In this document: one piece after another, positions 1 to 12,600 of the stretch
How positions within the stretch are numbered: position 1 is the first letter of the stretch
Layout: the number at the start of each line of letters is the position of its first letter
Assembly (NCBI GenBank): GCA_028622995.1
Contig: JAJQJQ010000002.1
Location: 248,001-312,000 of the forward strand
DNA length: 64,000 bases
Reading direction: 5' to 3'
Source of the DNA: Panagrolaimus kolymaensis
Taxonomy: Eukaryota; Nematoda; Chromadorea; Rhabditida; Panagrolaimidae
Made by a program: the position numbers and the translations under genes
The notes under the pieces: generated by a model
Told to the model about the DNA's origin: nothing
Seen by the model: the letters and a program-made list of their open reading frames with translations, nothing else
Database searches by the model: none

Positions 1-1859
1 CGAATACTTTGTTGTGACGAAACATTTAAAATTAAAATCAAAATGTAAAATAACATCATTATTTTTTTGCTGTGGATTGGCCGGGACTGAAACAAAAAGA
101 AAAAATACCCAAGTTCAAAGTTTTTCTTTTTTCCTCGAATAAAGTAGCCACAGAAGAAATAAGAGAAACAAGTTGACGGCGACCTTGAATGATGACGCTC
201 CTTGTTTTTTTTCAAAGTTGATTTTTTTGTTAGAAAAACATTTTATTTCTTTAAAAAAAATTTCTTTAAATTAACTGTTTGGATAATAAAATTATAAACT
301 AATTAGCGGTAAAAAGAGAAAAGAAGAAAATTGAGAAAAGAAATATTATTGGTTTTTAAATACAAAAATTTTAAAATCCTGTTTTTTTTTTATTAAAAAA
401 AAGGTAACATTTTCTGTAAATTCCGTGCAGCCTCATTTTTTTTTTGTTTGTTTGGGAAGAGACCACCCATTTTAGATGGATACGGTATTCTTGTTAGTGT
501 ATTGAAAATTTAAATTTAGCTACATAAAAAATAAAAGTCGTGCGTCAGAAGTAATAAAAGGTAATAAAAGAAAAGGCATGTATGTATAATGATAAGGGTT
601 TGAAACACAAAAAAAAAACAACTAAATGTTTGAAGCAACACGCAACCCGATACAAAAAACATAAATAAAAAGAACGTCATGCTTTTACTTTACTTTGAAG
701 TTACTAAATTTAAAATATTCCGGATACTATAATAAGGATATAGGCTACCGTATTTGTGTTTTAGTAGCTAAAAATAAACACACTCATCGAAGAGGAAAAA
801 ACGAAAAAATATAAAGGCTAACAACCCAAAGACGAGATTTTGGCACAAAAGTAAAAAATATTAATAAAAACAAATTCTTAAAATTTAGCTAACATTCGAG
901 TGATTTTTTGCAATTTTATTAATATTTTTGACGAAATGCACAATAAATTAGAAATTAATATTTTTTTATTAGCCGATTATAACACACCAGCTACTGTTCA
1001 CGATGTCTTTGTTGTCGTCGTCTTCAGCTAATAAAGCTAATAGCTATTTCTTTGTATTATTATTTCTTTCTTTCTCTTCAAGGACGCAAATTAATCCTGA
1101 TTAATAGAAGATTTATAAAGAAAAACCCTACATACAAAAAATCACCTTTCCTCCTTTTTTCCACACTAAACTTTCAATTTTCTTCAAGGGGCAAAGAAAG
1201 ATTTTTAAAATAAAAAGCAAAGTTCAGTTTTCATGTTTTTTTTTTCAGCTGAGAATGGCCACAAAATTTCTTAATTTTGTTTTTTCCTTTGTCTTTGCAA
1301 TTGTAAATTGTTAAAATTTTAAGTTTTTTTATAATACATAAAAATCTTTTTAAGTAAAAAAAAAAGAAAGAAAAACACAATAACGAAAAAAAGAGAGATA
1401 TAAATAATCTCATACAATTGTTTTCCCATAATGAAAAAAATGGAAAAAATGATACAAATTTAATTTTACAACAACAACAAAAAAAAGAAAAGAAAGCCTT
1501 CGAGATACAAGTAAAAATAATAAACTTTGGTTTAATGTTTTTTGTTTGTTTTGTTTTGCAAAAAAAAAAAACAAAGCTTACTTAATTTACGTTATTTTTT
1601 GGGAAGGAAGGAAAGGTTTGGAAAAATTCCATTATTAATTAATTGAAAAAAAGTAAAAGTTATCCAAGTCCCACTTTCAAAACGCACTTTACCGTAATCG
1701 TTTCTCAAAGTTTTGATAATTTTTTTCGTCTTTAAAAAACTTTTTAAAAACACTCTAGCATCACTAACATAAAAAATACAGTATTAAGCTTTCAAGAAAA
1801 AACCCGTAAAAATAAAAAGTCAAATAAATAATTCTTTTAAAACTCCTCCAAATTTTTTT
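1..1859. other. Intergenic, no gene seen
   Basis: AT-rich DNA full of A and T homopolymers. Open frames here are short and rich in Phe, Lys and Ile, as expected from random AT-rich sequence. I see no conserved motif, tRNA fold or exon with balanced codon use. Confidence 0.6.
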
Positions 1860-2941
1860 TTATCCCTCCGACATTATTTCTTCTTGTTTATCAGTGAAAC
1901 CTGTGATGGCAGCATTGATGGTATATCCATCTCGAGTTTGTCCAATACAAAATCCCGATTGTGAATCATAAACATAATGAGGAATGTTATAACCAATATT
2001 TAATGGAAAGAAATCATTATCATTTTTTGTTATAATCACATTCCAATTATGCGAGGTTTCAGCATTAAATACATGAGCTAAACTTTTTGCTGCTGAATGC
2101 AATTTGGATTTTAAACCATGGCGATACCTACAAAAAAGGCAGGGGTATTAAAAATTAAGGAAAATTTTTTGCAATGAAGTATCAAATTTTCTGTGATTTT
2201 TTTTGGCTGTATAAATAATAGGTTTATTTTAGGTAAAGAAGATTGCTTACCTCCTTTGAAACATTTCTGAATGAGCTTTTACAGAAAATATTGAAATAAT
2301 TTGTCGTAGAATTGAATGAGGGCAAAGATTTAGATAATTTTCATTTAAATTTGCATTTTTAGCTTCCGACCATATTCGATGTTGCTAAAAAAATAAACTT
2401 TTGAATTAGTTAATAGAATTTATTTTTTAAGGACATGCAGGGTCTTTTGATACAACGAAAACGCGGATGGCTGGCAATTGCTTAACTTTGTTACAGGACT
2501 TCCGGGACCGTTTTGATTTGGTTATGAAATCACATTTTCTTATTTATTTTATTACCTTACCTGATTATCTTTAATATCTTTCGTTCGATATCCAGTTCGA
2601 AATATTTCCACTACAGTATTATCATCCACTATCATCCTGCATAAACTTGGTCTGGGATTCATGGGGTTTAAATACCATTCAATTTTTTCATCCATTACAT
2701 CTTTTTTATCTGCAACTATTACAACTCCCCATGAACCAGGATAATAATTTTGAACTAAATATCGTATAGCTGTTGCGCATTCATCGATATCGCCCTCGCA
2801 TTCAAGATTTCGAATTAAATCTTTTAGCTCTTCATCAAATTTACAAAATTCATGTATCGAAAATATTGCATTAATTTTTCTTGGAAAATAAAATAATACG
2901 CAAAAATTTATAATTAATAAAAAATATTGGTGATTCATCAT
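1860..2941 (-). CDS. Secreted protein of unknown family, possible degenerate dynein-light-chain-like repeats
   Basis: Three exons at about 2561-2941, 2251-2384 and 1860-2127 with clean GT-AG junctions give a protein of about 260 residues. The start is an ATG at 2941, directly followed by a second ATG. Residues 1-25 form a hydrophobic signal peptide ending KINA, so the product is probably secreted. Two segments resemble each other and, loosely, the helix-turn-strand core of dynein light chain LC8: a helix, then YYPGSWGVVIVA near residue 65 and SHNWNVIIT in the last third, each followed by a Tyr- or Phe-containing strand and a Gly. This fold link is my inference from pattern only. I do not recognise a named family. 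The gene stands alone in a gene-poor region. Confidence 0.65.
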
Positions 2942-5900
2942 TTTTCCGTTTTGACTAAAAAAGAATATGAATGTAAAAAAATGTATGGTAAAATTTAATG
3001 GTATTTATATCGCAAAATTTGTTGTAATCATATAATTTATTTCAAAAAAAGTAGCAATTCTAAATTAGCACGTTTAAACTTAAAAAAAAAAGAGGAAGTC
3101 GTATCTCTTGTTTAATTATGATGTTACTATTTTTTTTAATAAAACGAAGAATATGGAGAATTGGAAACGAATGGATACCTAATTTAATAAACTATAATTA
3201 TATCAGAAAAATATGTTTTAAAAAAGGTAAGAATGCCCCCAAAAAAAAGAAGCAATGATGGAAAAAAGTTTTTTGGAGTTGCAATCAACTTTTTCAGTAA
3301 ACCCAAACGTAAACAATTTTTTTGTTCGTGTGTTGTTTGCTCTCCAAAAAGAAATATTTCGAGTTTACCGTGTAATTTATAAAAAAAAAATTTTTACAAA
3401 ACATAAATGCTCAAATTATTAGGCTTCAAAAATTTTTCTTAGAACTTATATGAGCTTTGATAAATACAGAAATAATTAGAGAGAGAGACACACACAAACC
3501 AATAATTTCAAAATAACTCTTTCAATATATATTATGATGGTGGTGTAACAACAACGTATTAATTTTAAAATTTAAATATGTCATTTATTTTTTCCCGCCT
3601 CGCCGTTTGAATGTACTTAACAGACTTAAAAACAACACCAAAAAAGTGTACTGTAGCTTATTGATGATGGCTGCAAAATTATTTGCAAAGCTAGCACTTT
3701 ATTTCAATGGATTTTTTTTTTTTGAACAAAGGAATTTTAAAGATTATGCCAACAAAAAAGAAAGATTGTTTATCAGAGTTGGAATGGAAGTTTTAGATTG
3801 GTGATTTCACAAGAGAATGATGAAGAAAAAAAAGTTTATAGGGAAAAAAATTCATACAGTGGATAAAAAAAATATTTTTGAAAGATTATTTGGTAAAGGC
3901 AAAATCAAACGAAGTTGTTCTTTTTTTGTACATGATAAAATTAAAATAATACGTTAAAAGCAACTCTTCAAAAACTTGGGAATGGTAAAACAAAAAACCG
4001 AAATATCAAAAACAAAGCAAAAAATTTTTGGGCTCTTGAATCCCATAAAAAGCAACACAATCATGGAAGTTCGTCGAAGTGAGAATCTCCACAAAATTAC
4101 TGTAAACCTCAAACGGGAAAAATCATTTATGCAAGTAAACTATAAAAATAAAAATCATTAAAACTTGAAACTTTGAATGTCAAAGTTTAAATTTAACTTT
4201 TTTTCATTTTATTTTTTGAGTTTGAATAAGTTTCAAAATCATTTCTTATTTATTTTTTATTTTGTCTACCAAAATTAATCTGATGTACCGGAATAAAAAC
4301 TAAAAGCTGATCCATCAATTGACGTAACAAAATTTGAAAATACTTTACACCTCAAAAAAAAATATGTGTGAAAACACAAAAATAGAAACGATTGATTACT
4401 CAACACTCTTCTAAGTCAAAAAAGGTGAAGTAAAAAAAAAGAAAAGAAGAGAGAAGGAATTAAAGCTGCTAATACAATGATGATTAAAGAAAAATAAAAT
4501 AAGAAAAGTTGTAGTAATTTTTTTAGATTGATAAGCAATTAAGTTAGTTTCAAAGGATTTGTTTATTTTTTAAACAAAAAAACAATAAACAACATTTGGA
4601 AGTTGAGTTTCCAGACCCCTGGTAAAGTTTGTTTCTTAAAAGTATTTAATTAACACACCTTTTTGTTATTAACTAAATATAAAAGCCTATTGAGAAAAAA
4701 AATCAAATGAAAAAAAAAACTGTAAAAAGCTATGATTGGCGGAAGAAGATTTAAATCATCAAAATACTGAACGAATAAATTGACAATTGAGATGATCTTA
4801 AAGTAATAACTTTGGAAAGTAAAAAAGCTTTGTTGCAAAATAAAATTTTTTCATTTGTATTCTAAATTAAAATTGGGAAAAAAATAGAAAGAAAGATAAT
4901 GTTTTGCAGAATATGATAAATTTCTTACGGTAAAATTTGGCTCAAAAAATATGGTACCGTACCATAAAGTATTTGTTTCACAACTAAGGAAGGAAAAGCT
5001 AAAAAAAAATTAGAAACACCATTCGCAAAAAAACTCAACCATATCACTTTTTTTTTCTAACATAAGTCAATCAAAACCTATATTAATTCAAGGTTCCAAG
5101 TGAATGAATGTGTAAAATTTTAATATTATTTTATTTCGGAGAAGTTTTATTTACCCTTTTCACCCTTGATTACGTCAGTTAACCTTTTTTTTTGTGGAAA
5201 TTACATAATTTTTTACATCAAATTTTTTTATAAAAAGGTAAGTAACTTAGTAAAAAAAAGTTACATTTAAATTAAATTTAAAAACAAAGGTTAGCTACAA
5301 AAATTCTATTAAAAAATAATACGGTGTCTTTTTAGCTGCGGTGGAGGTAAAATTATTGTAGCTATAGCCCCCAAAAAATCATGAATGTCAAATATAAGTT
5401 TGAATTCTTCAAGAAAATAAAAATCAGATAATTTCTTTAAATACTCAAATTTAAGACATGAAAAATTTAATGACTTGCGTTTCAAACAAAAAACTTGAGT
5501 TTTGATCCAATTCTTCTTGCACGTACGTACACCAGTGACGAAGAAGATGTTTTCGGCAACAGCATCTATGGGTAACAAAAGATCATTAAAAAGTGTTTAA
5601 GATTTAATCTTTATTGTTTTTGATTCCTCCTCTTTCTTCTCTAATATTTCATCGAGGTCCATGGATGATTGCTCAATTATTATGAAGTCAAAGAAAGAGA
5701 ACGGTTTCAATGTCCAAATTAAGATCAAACTTGTGTTTTTCTTCTTCTGTGACGTTGTTGTTATGTGTTTATTATAACTTTTTGGTTTATTATCTCTGTT
5801 TTCGAATCTGTGTTTTTTTGTCATATTTTTTGAAAAAAAAGAAGTTTATTTGCTAAATTGTTTATAGTTTTTTTTACTTGCCAAATAAATTTTGTACAAA

Positions 5901-8643
5901 AAATAAAAATGAATTTTTTGTATGTTAGAATTTTTTTTAACGATATTCGTCCAGCACGCCAAAAATTACAGTTTTTACGTTTAAAAAGTTTTTAAAATCA
6001 TAAAAATATTTAATTTTAAAAAACATCAAACGAGGCATTGAACATCAATAATCGGGTTATTGGCTCATAGTCTGCTTTTTTTCTGCTAAATTATCAATAA
6101 TAATGGTAAGATAAATTTATTTTAGTAAAAAAATTCTAAAGTAAACGATTTTACAAATTTAACACAATTTAAAAATTTGAAAAAATGTTAAAAATAATAT
6201 AGCTATAGTTTGATATTGAAGAAAGAAAAATCTTGAGTTTGATGTTTATAAAAATCTCTTTTCAAAAATAAATTTTATTATGGTGAATGTTTCAAAGTAA
6301 TAATCGACTGACGAAGTAAATTACCAAAAAAAATAATCCAAAGCACAAAAATTTGATTTCAATGTTACTCCACAAAACGCAATTTTTTTTATCAACTTTT
6401 AACTTCCGCTTCTTTTTCTATTTGAAAAGCATGAATGAAAAAAAGTTTTTAGTTTAAATTTTCTACAAAAATTGATAAAAGCTTTTTGAAGCGGAATGGT
6501 GAGTGACTATGTCAATGAAAGAAATTTCCAATGTTTGTTGATTGTAATGATTTTTTTTAATCACAGAAAAATAAATGGTAAAAGATTTATTTAGAAATAT
6601 TTTCGTGGTCTGGTTTTTTGATAACAGTTTAATCATCGATGTTCGTTCAATTTACTCATTTTCTTACCAATATTTTAGTCACTCAATTTTTTTTACTCAT
6701 TTTTTGTTCAAAATTTTGCATTTGATAATTGCAAAAATAAAAAATAAATAAAATGACTACTGTACTTTTATGCTTTCGATGTTATAACTAAATGGATTAC
6801 GTTACTGTCATGCAATTGTTTCTAAATTCCTTAAATATTGACTCTCTTTGCATTAGCTAAATAACTCTATTTTTATTTTATTTTTAAACTGTCCATTCAA
6901 AGAATACTGCAAAAAAAGCTTTTATTCTTTAAACTCAATTAAAAATCCTGGATTTGTTTCCCAGCGAACTTTGAAAAAAAAAAAACTATTTTTTTATATT
7001 TCAATGAATTCAAAAAACAAAATTCAAATTACTTTCTTTGAATTATCGCGTTTTTTTTTCTTGCTTTTCTTCTCACGACTTCTTTGAACAAAAAAACCAA
7101 TAAAAAGAAGTTCAAATTTATTATTTTTATGATTGCAAAAACTATAATATACAATATAAAAAAGAAGGAAGTTAAAGTTTACGAAAAGCTTCCAAAAGTC
7201 CCTTGAGAAGCCTAATTTTCAGCAACAAAAAAATCTTTCAAGAAAAAAAGCAAAATCTCAAGATTCAAAGAATGAATACTAAGAAAAAAAGGCAAACACT
7301 TTTGATCACTTTTTTTTCTTTCCTATCTTCTTTTTTCATTCACGCGTGTATGTATGTACATATGTCATAACTTATTTTTTTGTCCTCTTCGTGTGCTTTT
7401 TTTGTTTGTTTGTTGGTAATCAGATAAGAGTACCAAACACAGAGTGTAGTTAATTTAATCATCTTTGTAATAGCTGCTATAATTAGAAAAAAAGGAAAAA
7501 GAACCAGGACATTATTCTTTACAAGTATCTAAGCTTTTAGTTACTTCTTTTTTTCCTTATTATAATATGCATCCTCATGATTGTTGTTTTCTGCTCTTCC
7601 TCATTTTTATGTATCAAAAGCAATGAATCAAAGTATAAGTGTCTCTTATTTTTTAATGTCTTGCTTTTTTCCGCCGCGTTCATTTGTGATTAGAAATTGT
7701 ATTTGCTCAACTTTTGTTTTAAAGGTGTGGTTTATAAAACTAAAAAATGTAAAGCATATTTCATCTCTAAATTTTCCCAAAATGTTGCTTTTGAATGTAT
7801 GTAACACTCTTAAACATTTAAATGTGTAATCGTCGCCTTAGAATTTTTTTTCAAAGATCTAAATAATATAGTTTTTTTGGTTATGTTTTAAGTCACGACA
7901 AAAAATAAAATAAAGGCGCCAATTAATAGCCTATACTTTTGTTGTTGTGAAAATGGGTGCAGCGATGAAAATTACGTACAGTATTCTCCAAAATCAAAAT
8001 CAGTGAAATTTAGACCTTAAAGAGTCAATAATTTGTGCTGGTCTAAAAACATAGAAAAAAATAATTAAAAGCAACATTTGTTTTTCGGAGCAAAATGGAA
8101 CAATATTGATTTTTTTGGATTTGATCTCACAAGAACACGTTCTTTAATTCTGCCTCATTTGAAAAGATTAACAAAAGTATTTTTCCCTGGAGCTTAAAAT
8201 AATGTTGCATTAAATAAATAAGTCACAAAACCTTTTAGTTAAACAAATTTTTTTAGAAAGTAGTAATCTTACATTTTTGTTTTTAATCTGTGTGTGATTA
8301 CCGTAAATCTTTGAAAATTATAAAGGTCGTCGCAAATGTTTTCTTAGTACCAACAAATTTTTGACTTTGGACTTTTGCCATTTTTCTGTTAGCAGAAGAA
8401 AAAATTCCTTTTTTTGCACATAAAAAACATACAAAAAAATTTCTTTGGTTTTTTTGACATTTTTTTAATTTAATTCATAACTCTTTTTTTTATACTTTAA
8501 AAGCACGTGCTTCGTTTTTTTGGAATTAAAAGAAAAAAGTACAAAATTTTCTTTACTTTTTTAAAAAGTTTTTTGCTTTAATTTGCACGTTGGAATTTGA
8601 GATTTCTTCATTTCATAGAAAAAAATAATTATTTTCAGACACG
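2942..8643. other. Gene-poor region
   Basis: About 5.7 kb upstream of both flanking genes. Homopolymers and simple A/T-rich words dominate. The longest frames (for example around 5309-5824 minus and 7581-7829 plus) have skewed composition and no exon structure that I can support. It may hold regulatory DNA, but I see no specific site. Confidence 0.5.
8631..8638 (+). promoter_or_regulatory. Candidate trans-splice acceptor
   Basis: ATTTTCAG lies five bases before the ATG at 8644 with no upstream coding exon. This is the expected form of a spliced-leader acceptor in a nematode and supports that start. Confidence 0.5.
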
Positions 8644-9266
8644 ATGCAACCTCCTTGGATTTTTCCATCACAAAATTTTATATTTTGTTTATTATCATTT
8701 GGATTTTTTATAACAAATTTCATTCAAATTAATGGATTATTTTTACTTAAACATAAACTTGCTTTTGCTCCACAAGAAGATAATTCTGCTAGAGATGTTC
8801 ATAAAGATTCTAAAAATCAACAAATGAGTAATGCTACATCAACGCCATTATTATCGACAGTTGGAGAACAAACAGCAGAGCCAAAGTTACCTTTTGATAA
8901 TATTAATTTTCGAAAAGATGTTGTAAGTTTCTATTAAGCAAAAACAACAAAAAAATATGTAAAAAATAATTTAGGAACGAATATACGAAAAATGGATGCT
9001 CGAAAGAAGGAATCAAATGTTTGATAAAATGAGACAAGGTTAGTTTGGATACCAAGTTGTGAAACGCTACAGTATACCTTTCCAACTTTAGTTAGGCTCG
9101 TTAAAGTGCCATTTAAAACCATTATAAACTTACATATTTTTGTTTTGCAGGATTTGCCAGTCAATCCGAAGCTAAAGCATTTCAAGAAGTATTGGAACAA
9201 TATTTTGGTAATTGTATTTGTGACGCGGATGCAACCATTTGCCAAATTTATCAATTATCCTGTTAA
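8644..9266 (+). CDS. Small secreted protein with Cys-rich C-terminus, unknown family
   Basis: Three exons (8644-8922, 8975-9038, 9151-9266) join in frame (phases 0 and 1) to give 152 residues. The N-terminus is strongly hydrophobic (FIFCLLSFGFFITNFIQING), which reads as a signal peptide or signal anchor. The middle is polar and low in complexity (Ser, Thr, Asn, Lys). A helical, charged segment (ERIYEKWMLERR) follows, and the last 20 residues hold four Cys (C-I-C, then T-I-C and a final C before the stop). The last exon reads through a GTAATTG that could look like a donor, because the open frame continues to TAA. I do not recognise the family; an extracellular or cuticle-associated role is a guess from the signal peptide. 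Confidence 0.6.
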
Positions 9267-9658
9267 TTATATTTTATATGCCACACAAAATTTCTCTGTA
9301 AATGATCTCATCATTTCATTTTTGCACATAAAATTTTCTTTACTTCTTCTTCAATGGCTTTTGAAAGGAAACCAAAAAAGTGCAAATGATATTTGCAAAA
9401 AAATAAAATAAAATGCAGCGTCAAATAATCATAGAAACATAATTGAATTTTTGCTTTTTTTTTTGCAACGCAAAAATTTATTTCATCAGACAAATTTTTT
9501 CTCGATGATGCCATTTGAAAAAGTTTGTTATGCATAAAAGCTTAAAGTACAAATAACAATAAAGTGTTTTTTTATTAAACAATAAACATGATTCAAGATA
9601 CATACAAAAACTATAAATTAACAAAACCCGTAAAATACCAAATATTTCTTTTTCTTCT
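9267..9658. other. Short convergent 3' intergenic region
   Basis: Lies between two convergent genes. A minus-strand AATAAA at 9571-9576 is a candidate poly(A) signal for the Integrator gene. Nothing else is visible. Confidence 0.5.
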
Positions 9659-12600
9659 TCATTTGATCAAAATGGGATCATCAATTTGACGAATAAGTAC
9701 AGGTAAAGCTTCAACATTAAAACATGCTTGCATCGCTTTGAAGAAACCACTTTCATTATTCAAAAATATTTTACCAGCTGTTGGATTTCGAATTATATAG
9801 CCGAGACAGCATTCAACAAGCAATTTGAACAGTTTTTCAAATCTTTGAGAATATGTTACACGACCCTGAAAACAAAAACGATGATAAATGAAAGTCATAC
9901 AATAAACATCAAAACAAAACTTACATGGAAAAATTCAAGATAAGGTCGCAAAAGAAGGTTGAGACATTGATGATTTTCATAAGAAAATGGCGAAGTTGTA
10001 AGTACTGTTTCAAGTGCAAATTCAAGTAGACGAATAAAATTATTATCACGATGTTTCTTTGCTGACATTGAAAGTATGGGAACGACACGTTCAGTAATCA
10101 CTTGCATAAGACTAAAATCCATCGGTTTAATTAGATTAAATATAAAGTAACAACTAACCTTGAAATAACTTTTGGTATCTTCGTTGACATTTGTTTGAGA
10201 TTTTCCAAAGCCGTATCAATTCTTAGTAGTTCTCCAGATTCTGTAGCATCAGCAAGTTCAACGATAGCAAAATATGCATCCATGGTCGGCGAATTTGCGC
10301 TTTTTGATGCAATAGATATCGATGTAAAATTGCTTGAAACTTCTTGAAATTCTTCAACAACTTCACAGTTTTCATCAACTTCCATTTTAACGTAGTCTTC
10401 TTTAATGAAAGCTGTTAACAAACCACCAATTTCAGGAATGTGTTTGAAAGATAGAGCAAGGTTTAATAAAATAGGCTTGAATGAAGCGTTATCCTAAATA
10501 ATAATAAAATCTCACATTGCCAAAGTTTACGGTCAAATTTAAAAAAAGCTTACAATTCGATGGCCATCCAAAAATGTCAAAATAATTATTCTCATAAATT
10601 CTAAAGGTATTTCTGAATTATTATTTATTAAATATTCAGCTATAGCTGGAGCAAAATCTTTATTTTTTAAAGCTTTCATAAAGCTAAACCAATTTGGGTC
10701 GGTAATGATCTCCATCATTTTTGATGCTTTAGGCACAGCTTTCTTCAAAAATTCTAATACAGCTTGAGAAGAATCAAAAGAATAAAGCCCAGATCGAAAT
10801 TTTTTAATATCTGGTGTAGCTATAAAATGTTTAATAGTCGGAGGTGGATCAAGCACAAGAATATTTTGAATGGGCTGTTGCTGTTGTTGTTGTTGTTGTT
10901 GTAATTGTTCATTGGTGCTGGTACCTTCAACCTCGTTAACATAATTAAGGAACTAAAAACAATTTTACAGTTTTAGAATTCATAAATGCTATCATCATCT
11001 TACTTCATCAGCACCTTGTGCACCTCGAAGTTTGTATGCTCGAACAAAGCCAGCGATGGATCGAAGATTACCTTTTGGAGGTTTATTAGCATTTACTAAA
11101 GCTAAAAGTTTTGAATATGCTGATGTTGTTATAGCTGAAGATTGAAGAAATCCAAGGGCGCAATCTACAGTCATTCCAAGAAGGGCTGCCTAAAAATTAT
11201 TCGGTAATTTAGAAAGTTGACCACCAACAATGCTTACATTAATGATTCTTTCATCAGAAGATGCTAACATTTTGCTTTTTAATTTATCCGGCAAAATATT
11301 CACTTCTGCATTATCTGAGATTCTACGAACATGGGGTTTTTGATTATTTTTATCATCATTTCCAAACCATGTATTAAGTAAAAGCTCTCTATTGAAATTA
11401 CTTTCATTCTAAAAAAATTCTCTTTTAATTTTGCAGACTTACATTCAAAGCTACCGTATTGGTTGAAGTTTCACAAAGCAATGTCATCATTCCAGTTAAA
11501 ACTTTTGAACTAATATTAAATTCATCTTTATGTTGAGGAATTTTAATTTGAAGAATTTCATCATTTTTATCATCTGCTTCCGGCAATGCTGCAGTTTTGT
11601 TAGATAAAAGTGATTTTAAATAGGAAGCAAAAAAGTCTAATAATGCATGATGAACTTGTTTATGCTCTTCACTATTTCCACCAACCCGTTCCACAACTTT
11701 AGTAAGGCGAAGAGCAATCTAAAAGTGTGTCAAATAGAGAGAAAGGTTAAAAAAATGAAATAAACAACTAACAACATGGATATCACCAGATTTCATATGT
11801 TTGGCAATAAAAGAAATATTATCCATAATAAATTTCATATCACTTTCAATTGTAATGCTATAAGATAAATCTCGACAAATTTGATCAGAAATTGTTTCAA
11901 ATAATGGAATTTTTGAAAATGCATTTATAGGATGCTCGATCGTTGAATTATCCTATAAAAATTTTGATTTAAGAAAACCAATATTTAGTTTAAAAACTTA
12001 TTACCCCAATTAAAATTTGTAAAGCTTTCAAAATACAATGTCGATCTTCATTTGAATGAGAACAAAGTTTGGATAAGAAAAACTTTACGATTTCTTTTGC
12101 GGCATCACTAATTTCATTTAAAGATTTTTGTAATTTTGATCGAATAAATCCTGTATCAACGTTTCGTTTTTCTTCATCAGAATCCAAAAGATCATAGAAA
12201 AATAATTGGGCCAAAGTTTGTATGGGTAAATTTTCAACTATCGATGGATGCTTTATTATTGCTTCTTGTATCATTGGCATCGCTTGATCTCCAAGTTTAT
12301 CTTTGGCAAGTGAACCCAAAATATCTGGGCTTCGAATTCCACACAAATAAAGAGCTATAGTATCTTTAGCAAAATTATGTAATACTGAAAATAATTCTGG
12401 AAAATTTCTTGGTGGTCCAGTTGGATTAAATAAACAAAAATCTTGTGATGAATAATCATTTGAAGGGGATTCATTTTTAATTGGACGTAAAAGTTGAATG
12501 GATGAAATAATTTCAAATTCAGTTTTTTCTTCCATTTCATTTACTGATGCTATTTCTCGAGAGCTTTTACCATTAAAAGTTTGAATAGGAAAATGGAAAT

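Noticed and set aside
5309..5824. Two minus-strand frames with some balanced codons and a possible splice site between them
   Set aside because: No conserved motif, the frames do not join convincingly and the rest of the region is low in complexity.
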